Shown in pieces: positions 35,354 through 44,300 of a DNA stretch of 64,000 bases. A program made the translations under genes and the position numbers. Numbering within the stretch: position 1 is the first letter of the stretch; each line of letters opens with the position of its first letter. This stretch comes from Apostichopus japonicus (taxonomy: Eukaryota; Echinodermata; Holothuroidea; Aspidochirotida; Stichopodidae): contig NC_092583.1 of assembly GCF_037975245.1 (NCBI RefSeq), positions 1,161,764 to 1,225,763 of the forward strand, written 5' to 3'. The notes under the pieces were generated by a model that was not told the origin of the DNA, did no database searches, and was given only the letters and a program-made list of their open reading frames with translations.

Positions 35354-38300
35354 TTAACTTGTGTTTTCATGGCAGTTTTGCAGAGAAATCCATGTTGCTT
35401 TGTGATCACTGTAATAGCTCTCAAGGACTCCACTACCAATTGTTTTACTTGTAGGAATATTTGTGTAGATATGATCTAAGCATGAGTTATAATCTGTTGT
35501 AGGAGTGAGTATGATTTGTTTGTATTTGAATGTTCTTGTGAATAAAGAGAGAAGGCTGTTTTTCTCTGGCGTGTTTTGGAGTACATCAACATTGAAATCA
35601 CCAATAATCAATGTTTGTTGTGAATGATCTATGTGACTTAGAAAGTTACTCAATGCATCATGGAATTGTTGCATGGGAACCTTATTAGACCTGTAAATTA
35701 GTGCAATTTGAATAGTTCCAGCACATGTGTCTTTGGTTGTCAGGGAGATTTCAATATTATTTGTATTCAGAGTATGTTCAGTCAGTGTTGTGATATTATT
35801 CTTAGTGTAGATTACAGTGCCATATGGGGAATTTGAGACAGGAGCATGAGATGGGATGTTTTTGAATAGTGTAAATCCTTCAATGAACAGCTCATCATTT
35901 GGTATTGCTTCTGATATATGGCATTCAGTGAAAAGTAGAATATCAGCAGATGTGATTGTGCTGTCATGAATTATGTCAGAAATGTGTCTCTTCAGTGATC
36001 TTACATTTTGATGAATGATGGTAGTGCTGTCCGTACTTTCAAATGCATGGCTGCATATTTTCAATGATCGTATGGATCGTAGGTTTTCTACTTCCTTGAC
36101 AACATTTCGATCGACATTAATTTTTTCTGGATTAAGTTCAAGAATGTATAATCCATTTATGGAAGTCACTCTACTTAATGCAACATAGTGGATGTGACAT
36201 TGTGATCTAGCACCTGACATATCAACAACTATCTCTTTCATTGTATCTCCTTGACATCTATGGACTGTCTTTGCAGTTGCTGGTCTGAGGGGAAATTGTT
36301 TCCGCATAACTTCTGCATTTTTGTTGCGACCAATCCTGAACTGTCGACTACTTCTTGATATTGGTGTCCATGTTGAAGCAAGCTTTGAATGATACAGTTC
36401 TCTTTTAGAGTGTCGACATGCTTTACCTACAGTAATGTCATCGAACTGTACCCATATAGTGTGAATGTTCTGATCATGTACATTCTCTATATACTTGATG
36501 ATACCAGTAGCACCATTTATCATTCCATCTTCAACTGAAACATTGAGACAGAGGTCAACTCTTTGATCAATGCCCAACGATAGTTCAGTGAATAATCCCA
36601 TTGTCTTTTGAGGATTGTTCGGTATGCAAGTCAGTATTTTCTGTTTGACTGTGTTTGGGACATCACCTACGACAATGTCTTGAGATCTAATTGTGAGCTT
36701 TAGAGTGTCTAGTTTGGAAAAAACTTCATCATTGTGTGCATTCACTCTTAGGTTTGTCTGATAAACATGTGTAACATTTGATGGAACATTGTCGACTGTA
36801 AACTGTCTAGTGTTCAGCAGCTTCAAATCATCATCTGTTTGTCTATTTTCTCTTAGTCGGTTCAAAAGTTGAGCAAAACTCTGGTCATCTTTTTGTCGCA
36901 TGATTTCAGTTAGTTCAAAGGCCATAAAATGATCTCTCCATAAATTAGATGCAAGTGGACCATAATCATGAGTTAGATCATTAAATATCCATCCATCAAA
37001 CACTGGCTTGAGTTGAAAGAGATCACCAACAGCAATAATGCTAACACCTCCAAATATTTTCTTGCTACCCATAATTTGTTGCAGTCTTTTATCTATGTAT
37101 GTAAACATCCCATTACCAACCATAGATATTTCATCAATGAAAATGATTTTCAAATTTCGGAACTTCACTTGAAGTGAGTTTAACTTGTCTGATGTTAATG
37201 CCTTGTAATGAAATCCTTGACTAGCTGGAATGAGTAGAGCACTGTGAATGGTACTGCCTTTGATACCATATGCTGCTTTGCCTGTTGGTGCTATTAGAAG
37301 AATGTGAGTATCATCTGGATCACTTCCAGGCTGGCTAGAATAGTATTTCAAAAGTGCATTGTACAGAGCTTTCAATACTTGAGATTTTCCTACACCAGCT
37401 CCGCCAGTAAGAAATGTGTACAGTGGTTCTTGTTTTGTTTTGCACCAATGCAGTACATAGTAGAAAAAGTCTTTCTGCTTTTTATTGAGGCTGCGTACTA
37501 GAGTTCTATATTCTGAATCTGGCAAGCGAGGTTTTTGCAATTCTTCTATGTTTGCACTATTGACTGCAATCCCAATGTCTTGTCCAATATCATACAATTC
37601 AGGTGATTCATTGGAAGGGATTTTCACTTGTTGTTTATCCTTTTCGTCTCGATGAGCCTTTTCCATATGTTCTGTATTTGGTGCAATCTCATCATACATC
37701 TCATGGTCTTCATTTTCAATATCATCTATTGCCTGGTCAATGACATCTCCACTGTGGTTATATTCTGCTTCCTTGTCTTTAATCTCGGATTCAACCTGAA
37801 GGTATCGTTCTTGGTATGTATCACATGACTCTATGATATTATTCTCAGATCTCCAAGGAAAAAACAACATCAGTTGCTCTCTGTAGTACTTTTCTGCATC
37901 ATTTTCCTTGTTAAACCGAACATATCTGATGATCTTGGCTTTGTTTCTCTTTCTAAAGTTTAATGCACCAACAGTATAGCATTTGACCTCACCAGTATCC
38001 TGCATATCATGGCCATCAGCATTATCATGTGATTCATAGTCTTGGGCAATGCTGTCTTTGTTCAATTTGATAGAAGGGTCATCATCATTTTCATCTAATT
38101 CATAATCATTATTAGTACTCTCATTGCTCTTGTTGTCACTAGTGATATCGAACCAAGCTGCAAAGTCTGCAAGGCAATAATGTTGTAGTGCTTTAGGTCG
38201 GGCAGCATACTTCCTGATAAGTCCCATACATTCAATATCTGTAGAGTAATCTGGCAACTGTTGAATATATTCCAATGGTTTGATCAGGATTGTTCGATCT

Positions 38301-41300
38301 TCTAATGGTGAGGTATTTATAAACACAAACTGCCTGGAGGCTTTTCTGAGTGACATTTGTAATACCAAATACACTGCTTCTTGAGCACTCATTTCAACAT
38401 GATTAAGGAATTTGTTTCCAATGTGTCGTACTTGCTGTTTGATGTCCATGTTCCCTTCTCTTGCTTCTGATGTTGCACGTTGCATAAGGTTACTCATACC
38501 TCTTTGTCCTTTGCTAATGTAAGATACAATGTACATGGCACATGCATATGGGTCCAGCACATATTGAATATCCATATTAGCTCTCCAAGTTTCTAGCAAG
38601 ACTTTATTGTAACCATTAATCCTGACTTCAGATGGTGATCTTTTGAGAAAGATTTTGTCTGATGTTATTGATGAACGTATAGCAAGAATGTAATCTCTTT
38701 CTGTGCTTCCCAACTTTGTCAACATATCTTCAAATGTGTCAGTAATGTCTTCAGCAAGTTTCAAATCATCCAAGTAAGCCTTTATGCACTTGTACAATTC
38801 TGTAGTTTTGTCATTGCCTTTATCTTCCAATGGTGTTAGAATCATGGTTCTAGGCATTGGTGGGATAGGAAACCCAAAGCGGCAAACACCTTGTCTCTTT
38901 TTCCTGCATGTCTTTGCATGGCTGTGAGATTGCAAGTTAACAGTTTGGTTGACTGTGTCAGGTACGTTACATGTGACATATTGATCAACAAATGATGCTA
39001 CTTCTGTAGGAGGTGCATTTCCATATAAGGGTGCATCTTTGACCCAAACGAGCATGTGAATGTGTGGGGAACCTCTCTGTTGGAACTCAACTCTGTAGAA
39101 ATGATCAATGATCTCACCAATTGGATGATATGAACTATACAGGAAATTATTCAAGAACCTACGAAACATGTAATCAAAGTGACGTGCACATGTGACAGGG
39201 TCACTCTGGATAAGGTCAGATTTCTCATTCCAATTCATGTTTAAAAGTTCTTCATCTGTGAAATGTTTGTTTTTGATTGTTCTTCCAAGGATTTTGAGTA
39301 GGTGAAGCCACCTTGTTTCAGCAGCAGAGAATGACAGAAACCATGTTGGGATTCCAAGTTGTCGAATCATTGCAAACAGTTCTTTCTTGGACCTTTCCCA
39401 ATAGGGAGGGGATCCTCGTAATGTTCGGAATACTCTAAATCCTTCATCTAGGGTCAAGATTTGCTTGATACTTTCATTTGTTTTGAAATGTTGAGCAGTT
39501 AATTTCTTCCCTTGTGTTTTTTTCTTTCTCATACTAAGTGTTACTTTCTGCTGTATTTGGTTTATTTGTAGCTTCTTGGTTTTGTAGAATATGTTTTGGA
39601 CAGATTTGGCAAATCTTCTATCTTTGTGGCGCAGTTCCCACTTACAAATTGTGCTGTAGTGTACCTTAACTTTGTTGTCACTTCTTGGCTGTCCACCAAA
39701 TAATGTTGGAAATGCAAGTATTTCAGAAAGACTGTCTTGAAATAAGCCCATAGGTCTATTTCCTTCACCTGGTGCTACGCAATAAGCAAGTTGGCTTTGT
39801 TCCTGAAATTCTGGTGTTAGCATAGTATCTAATGTACCTGTAAGTTGCATGTCATCATTTTGAGCTTCTGTCCAATCATCATCTGAATCTGGATTGTCTT
39901 CATTGTTGGTTTGAATTGAAGGAGTTGCACCTACTGGTAAGTCAGCATTCTCATTTTTGTCAGATTGTTTTTCAGGAGGTTCTATGAATTCGTGCCAATC
40001 ATCATCCATCTGCTGTATCGTTTCATTCCAATTCTGATCAATTGAGACTCTTTCATCTTTGTATAATTGACTGTTTGCAACTAGCCATTTTGCAGCATCA
40101 ATTACTTTATTGGGCCTGACATTTTCACTTTGAACTGAGTGCTTATAAGAAAGTTTTCTCTTAAACTTGACAGGAATAGTCATGCTTTCATTTAGCCTGC
40201 GTGGTAATAGTCTACATGTACTTGAAACATCAGCTGCAACATTTACCACATTTCCTTTCAGATTCAATTGTCGCCCTCTAGGAAGTTCTCGAATTTGCAT
40301 AAATGGTATACGAAGAGCTACTAATTTCTCTTCAAGAGAATGCAATTTTAATTCTTTTGGAATTGTCACAAACTTCATGTTATTGTTAAGGCTTAATGGT
40401 GGTATCTTATCAGAATTAATATATTCCTTGCAGGTACTACAAATCCACAATTTGTTGTTGATAGAAGGATTGTGTAAAGCAATGCTGAAAGTAGATTTTG
40501 CTGTTTTCTGTACAAAGCTAGTGACACTTTCTTTATACCATAACTGTTCACAACAACAGCACACATATTCAGGACCTACTGAAATAGAGTTGAGAAAGCT
40601 TTCTTGCAATTGTTGAATTGATGAAGTGTTACAGCTGGTTCTCTTGTTGTATTTGGATTTGATTTCATTACCTGCAAACTGTGGATCTGTTCTAGCTTGT
40701 GCCATACGTTCTTGATTCTTTTGTTTTTCTGGGACAGAGTAGGTGTCATTTTTGCGAATAGTGTTCATTCGTTTGATGTTTTGTATCTGTTCAATTTGAG
40801 AATATTCCAGTTTTTGTCTTTTGTCTTTCATTCGTTTGATGTTTTTTTTTCTCTCATTTTGAGAGTACTCCTCATTTTGTCTTTTGTCTTTCACTCTTTT
40901 GATGTTTTTTTCCCTCTCATTTTGAGAGTACTCCTCATTTTGTCTTTTGTCTTTCACTCTTTTGATGTTTTTTTTCCTCTCATTTTGAGAGTACTCCTCA
41001 TTTTGTCTTTTGTCTTTCACTCTTTTGATGTTTTTTTCCCTCTCATTTTGAGAGTACTCCTCATTTTGTCTTGTGTCTTTCACTCTTTTGATGTTTTGTA
41101 TCTTTTCCTTTTGAGAGTACTCCTCATTTTGTCTTGTGTCTTTCATCCGTTTGATGTTTTGTTTCTTTTCCTTTTGAGAGTACTCCTCATTTTGTCTTGT
41201 GTCTTTCATTCGTTTCCTGTTCTGTACTTTTTCATTTTGAGAGTAGTCCGGTTGTTGTCTGATATCTTTCATTCGCTTGGTATTTCTTGTTCTTTCATTT

Positions 41301-42400
41301 TGAGTGTACATACAATCTGTCCTCTTGGCTTTCATTCTTTTTATATTCTTCTGAATTTGTTCTTGACAGTACATCTTGTTTTGTCTTCTAGTTCTTTGGT
41401 AAGTAATGTCTTTTTTCCTTTCTTGTTCTCTGTATGCACTGTTAGTTGCTCTAAGTTTTTGCATTCGTTTAGTACTGTTGGAACAGCTACTACTGGGAGG
41501 TAATTTAGTGATGTTCACTTTCTGTTTCTGTTCATCTTTATTTTGTTGCCACAAGTTTTGTCTGTTCAGTTCTTCTTGTACACGATCTCTTGTTGTTTTT
41601 GGTTGTGCAGATTCAAGGTTCTGTGCTACAAGACAGAGATCAGTATTATTAAGTCCATACACAACATCAAAGTGACTTCTATTTGTGTTTTGTATGTAAA
41701 TTGCACGTTTATTTGTATCTATTCTTTCTGAGAGACTACCACATGCTGGAAATCGTAGCCATTTCCATTCACTACCAGATACAGCATATGTATAAATGTC
41801 AGTTTGTAAAACTTTTGCAGCAGTCATTATTTCCACTTCAGTAGCCCACACTGAATCATCTGACATATGGGATGTTTGCATATAATCCTGAACAGATTTA
41901 CTAGTAGATGGTAGGTCACATTCCAGAAGAGATTGCACTATCAAGCGTCTTAGGATATGATGATTATTTTCAGACTTTGTTATTATAAATGACAAAGATC
42001 TAAAGAAACAATTCCCATCACCTACTATTCTCCAAATATTACATGGTCTTGCAGTATTAGTATACAATATTGGACTGCAAATATTTGGGAAATTTGGATA
42101 AGAACTGGTATGGATTTGTTCGTTTTTGTCTGTTATTAACTGCTTTAATATAGCAATCTTTCCATCACGCCATAAGTCATCTGGAGGGAAGAAAGTAAAC
42201 GTGTCATGAGTGTGTATACTTTGCAAGTTAATATCAGTAATGTTCGATTGACCAACTGAATGTTGCTCTATTGCTTTTTCAGAGAGAGTTTCATTAGCAT
42301 ATGTTTGTGCCTGGCATGTTTGGTTTGAAGTTATATTTTGCTTTGATTCTCTTCTTGTCTTGTTTCGCTGTCTGTAACTCAATTTTTTTGTTCGTGGCAT
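35354..42400 (-). CDS. Helitron/Helentron replicase-helicase with OTU and endonuclease domains, intact
   Basis: One uninterrupted 2348-codon frame starting at ATG. Domains in order: an OTU-type cysteine protease (about 125-260) with GDGNCFF around the presumed active Cys; basic 21-residue repeats (about 345-560); a Cys-rich segment with CCCCEQLW (about 612); a Rep nuclease with the HUH motif FQQRGSPHIHMLVW (about 1113) and tyrosine motif YIVSYISKG (about 1292); a PIF1-type helicase with Walker A GGAGVGKS (about 1668) and Walker B IIFIDEIS (about 1755); and a C-terminal endonuclease/exonuclease/phosphatase domain with QNVRSL (about 2130), LIIGDFNVDV (about 2268), CLDHIYTN and YSDHKAT. This order is that of the Helentron branch of Helitrons, which move by a rolling-circle mechanism. 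All key residues are present and no stop or frameshift is seen, so the copy may be young. Element ends were not identified. Confidence 0.95.
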   Translation of the reverse strand: MPRTKKLSYRQRNKTRRESKQNITSNQTCQAQTYANETLSEKAIEQHSVGQSNITDINLQSIHTHDTFTFFPPDDLWRDGKIAILKQLITDKNEQIHTSSYPNFPNICSPILYTNTARPCNIWRIVGDGNCFFRSLSFIITKSENNHHILRRLIVQSLLECDLPSTSKSVQDYMQTSHMSDDSVWATEVEIMTAAKVLQTDIYTYAVSGSEWKWLRFPACGSLSERIDTNKRAIYIQNTNRSHFDVVYGLNNTDLCLVAQNLESAQPKTTRDRVQEELNRQNLWQQNKDEQKQKVNITKLPPSSSCSNSTKRMQKLRATNSAYREQERKKDITYQRTRRQNKMYCQEQIQKNIKRMKAKRTDCMYTQNERTRNTKRMKDIRQQPDYSQNEKVQNRKRMKDTRQNEEYSQKEKKQNIKRMKDTRQNEEYSQKEKIQNIKRVKDTRQNEEYSQNEREKNIKRVKDKRQNEEYSQNERKKNIKRVKDKRQNEEYSQNEREKNIKRVKDKRQNEEYSQNERKKNIKRMKDKRQKLEYSQIEQIQNIKRMNTIRKNDTYSVPEKQKNQERMAQARTDPQFAGNEIKSKYNKRTSCNTSSIQQLQESFLNSISVGPEYVCCCCEQLWYKESVTSFVQKTAKSTFSIALHNPSINNKLWICSTCKEYINSDKIPPLSLNNNMKFVTIPKELKLHSLEEKLVALRIPFMQIRELPRGRQLNLKGNVVNVAADVSSTCRLLPRRLNESMTIPVKFKRKLSYKHSVQSENVRPNKVIDAAKWLVANSQLYKDERVSIDQNWNETIQQMDDDWHEFIEPPEKQSDKNENADLPVGATPSIQTNNEDNPDSDDDWTEAQNDDMQLTGTLDTMLTPEFQEQSQLAYCVAPGEGNRPMGLFQDSLSEILAFPTLFGGQPRSDNKVKVHYSTICKWELRHKDRRFAKSVQNIFYKTKKLQINQIQQKVTLSMRKKKTQGKKLTAQHFKTNESIKQILTLDEGFRVFRTLRGSPPYWERSKKELFAMIRQLGIPTWFLSFSAAETRWLHLLKILGRTIKNKHFTDEELLNMNWNEKSDLIQSDPVTCARHFDYMFRRFLNNFLYSSYHPIGEIIDHFYRVEFQQRGSPHIHMLVWVKDAPLYGNAPPTEVASFVDQYVTCNVPDTVNQTVNLQSHSHAKTCRKKRQGVCRFGFPIPPMPRTMILTPLEDKGNDKTTELYKCIKAYLDDLKLAEDITDTFEDMLTKLGSTERDYILAIRSSITSDKIFLKRSPSEVRINGYNKVLLETWRANMDIQYVLDPYACAMYIVSYISKGQRGMSNLMQRATSEAREGNMDIKQQVRHIGNKFLNHVEMSAQEAVYLVLQMSLRKASRQFVFINTSPLEDRTILIKPLEYIQQLPDYSTDIECMGLIRKYAARPKALQHYCLADFAAWFDITSDNKSNESTNNDYELDENDDDPSIKLNKDSIAQDYESHDNADGHDMQDTGEVKCYTVGALNFRKRNKAKIIRYVRFNKENDAEKYYREQLMLFFPWRSENNIIESCDTYQERYLQVESEIKDKEAEYNHSGDVIDQAIDDIENEDHEMYDEIAPNTEHMEKAHRDEKDKQQVKIPSNESPELYDIGQDIGIAVNSANIEELQKPRLPDSEYRTLVRSLNKKQKDFFYYVLHWCKTKQEPLYTFLTGGAGVGKSQVLKALYNALLKYYSSQPGSDPDDTHILLIAPTGKAAYGIKGSTIHSALLIPASQGFHYKALTSDKLNSLQVKFRNLKIIFIDEISMVGNGMFTYIDKRLQQIMGSKKIFGGVSIIAVGDLFQLKPVFDGWIFNDLTHDYGPLASNLWRDHFMAFELTEIMRQKDDQSFAQLLNRLRENRQTDDDLKLLNTRQFTVDNVPSNVTHVYQTNLRVNAHNDEVFSKLDTLKLTIRSQDIVVGDVPNTVKQKILTCIPNNPQKTMGLFTELSLGIDQRVDLCLNVSVEDGMINGATGIIKYIENVHDQNIHTIWVQFDDITVGKACRHSKRELYHSKLASTWTPISRSSRQFRIGRNKNAEVMRKQFPLRPATAKTVHRCQGDTMKEIVVDMSGARSQCHIHYVALSRVTSINGLYILELNPEKINVDRNVVKEVENLRSIRSLKICSHAFESTDSTTIIHQNVRSLKRHISDIIHDSTITSADILLFTECHISEAIPNDELFIEGFTLFKNIPSHAPVSNSPYGTVIYTKNNITTLTEHTLNTNNIEISLTTKDTCAGTIQIALIYRSNKVPMQQFHDALSNFLSHIDHSQQTLIIGDFNVDVLQNTPEKNSLLSLFTRTFKYKQIILTPTTDYNSCLDHIYTNIPTSKTIGSGVLESYYSDHKATWISLQNCHENTS
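40735..41360 (-). repeat. 63-bp tandem repeat coding for basic 21-residue units in the Helitron
   Basis: About ten in-frame units follow the pattern KNIKR(M/V)KD(K/T)RQNEEYSQ(N/K)E. Central copies are nearly identical at DNA level (ACTCCTCATTTTGTCTTTTG), outer ones are diverged. The protein segment is highly charged and probably helical or coiled-coil, between the OTU and the Cys-rich region. Related short Arg/Lys repeats occur in other Helitron proteins. Nearly identical neighbours point to recent unit gain. The opposite strand is open across it (Phe-, Leu- and Val-rich), which is a shadow. Confidence 0.9.
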
Positions 42401-43077
42401 GACAGAATATTGTGGACAATCTCCTTTCCGACAACAGTTTCTGTGGGATAGTAGTGTGTATATAGAGAGTGATTGACTGTAAATGCTGTTGTGGATTTTG
42501 GATATCTATCACAAGCATTTGATCAGAATGTGTGTTATTTTTTCTGGAACGGTTTTCTTTGCAATGCTTGGAATTGAAGTACTTTTTGTATCTCTGTGAA
42601 GTTCTTGTTAATATTGTTTAGTTCTTTTTGTGTGCTTAAAATTGATTTATGTCAAAGTATTTGTTGAGTCACCTAGAAATGATTTCAAGAAGTGATAAGG
42701 ATTTCTTAAAGTGGGTTTTAATTACTGTCAAGTAGTATGTGGTTTTCTATCAGAACTGTTTAAGAATACCTTTGATATATATGTTTCAAATTTTCCTTTT
42801 ATTTTTATGATTATTTGCACTATACTTCGTTCTGATTGTCAGTAATTTTGAGCAGTTTTCTGGGTTTTTATTTGAAGTATTTTCAGTGCTTTACATATGC
42901 TTTGTTAGTAATTTGTAGCAGTTCTTTTGCTTTATTAGTACTTTTGATATTTTTAGCTATTTCAGTGCTTGTCAGCAATTTTTAGACATCAAGTTTGGAT
43001 ATTATTTGGCCTGATAAACTGCTGGTTTGATTGACCAAGTAAACTGTATAGTTATCTTAACATAAAGTGATAGCTAA
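42401..43077. other. 5' flank of the Helitron gene
   Basis: T-rich sequence with no coding frame. It probably includes the promoter and 5' non-coding part of the Helitron, but I could not find a terminal repeat or a confident element end. Confidence 0.4.
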
Positions 43078-43445
43078 TAATTATCAACTTTAAACCAGTA
43101 CTGTAAGCCCTGGGATGGCTTTATAGTTATCAACTTTAAACCAGTACTGTAAGCCCTGGGATGGCTTTATAGTTATCAACTTTAAACCAGTACTGTAAGC
43201 CCTGGGATGGCTTTATAGTTATCAACTTTAAACCAGTACTGTAAGCCCTGGGATGGCTTTATAGTTATCAACTTTGAACCAGTATTGTAAGCCCTGGGAT
43301 GGCTTAATAAATATCAACTTTGAACCAGTATTGTAAGCCCTGGGATGACTTAATGAAAATCAAGTTTGAACCAGTATTGTAAGCCCTGGGATGACTTAAT
43401 GAAAATCAAGTTTGAACCAGTATTGTAAGCCCTGGGATGGCTTTT
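43078..43445. repeat. 46-bp tandem repeat, eight copies
   Basis: Units contain CCAGTA(C/T)TGTAAGCCCTGG and GATGGCTTTATAGTTATC. The first four copies, at the low-coordinate end, are essentially identical. Copies five to eight carry shared changes (TTTGAACC, TTAATGAAAATCAAG). The gradient fits expansion from one end. It lies 0.7 kb upstream of the Helitron start on the Helitron's strand. Helentrons often carry tandem repeats near their ends, so it may belong to the element. Confidence 0.95.
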
Positions 43446-43459
43446 AATAAGATGGAACT

Positions 43460-44300
43460 TACACAGAACTTCAAGCCCTTGGGTGTTGAACTGGTATAGC
43501 TCACCTGCAAAATAAAAATACAGAAAAACAAACATGTTCTCAAGAAAAAAATGACTGTGTCTAGCTTTAAGATCAGCCTACATGGGGTAGCTTACACTTA
43601 TTGTCGCTCACCCCTACTTTTTCGCACAGCATAGAAAGTGGTGCCTTCTGCCTTTCAAACATGTAAACAGAAAACACTGAGAAAAATTAGGCCTAATATT
43701 AATGTAATGTATTTCTCCATATCTCATTAACAGACTTCAGCATACTACTGTTGGTATAAGTTACGTCTATTCCAGCCTGATTAATGTGTGGGTTATCTAA
43801 CTTTAAAGTTAAGCCTATCCTAGACTACATAAATTACCCATGGGCCTAGCCAATTCTGTTAGAGTTAAGAGTGGTCTTGATAAAAATCTAACTAGGTGAC
43901 AGTTATTTTCGTAAACCACGCCTGGTAATTTCTCTTACATACCATCCAACCTGAAGATTTTATTTGGCACTGAATCTCGACAATTGCAAAATACCAAGGA
44001 AACCTTAAACAACAGAAGGAAAGATATGTATACCTTGATTTGGAACAATATCGTTGACTCTGAAACTAGAACTTGAAGCTCTTGGGTGTTGAACTACTGT
44101 AATATAGCTCACCTGCAAAATACAAATAAAGGAAAATAAACATTATCTCAGAAAATGGCTGAGTCTGGCTTTGGGGCCAGCCAACATGGGATAGCTTACA
44201 CTTATTTTTCTGATTTTCTCCCACCTTTACTTTCCGCATACTGCTTAGATAACGGTGACTTTCTGGCTTCAAAACATGTAAACAAACAACACTATTCTTG
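43460..44300 (-). repeat. direct repeat pair with exon-like core
   Basis: About 220 bp at 43460-43680 recurs in diverged form at 44065-44295 (shared TTGGGTGTTGAACT, AGCTCACCTGCAAAATA, GATAGCTTACACTTATT-like text). On the minus strand each copy has a pyrimidine-rich acceptor ending TTTTGCAG followed by GTGAGCTATA. The higher copy then stays open for about 26 codons (VSYITVVQHPRASSSSF...) up to AATCAAG|GTATAC. The lower copy differs by a 5-base indel and ends at a donor-like TGT|GTAAGT. These could be duplicated exons of an unknown transcript or simply repeats. Confidence 0.45.

Noticed and set aside
40697-41503. 268-codon plus-strand frame rich in Phe, Leu and Val
   Set aside because: It is the mirror of the 63-bp coding repeat in the Helitron. 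A repeat length divisible by three keeps the opposite strand open.
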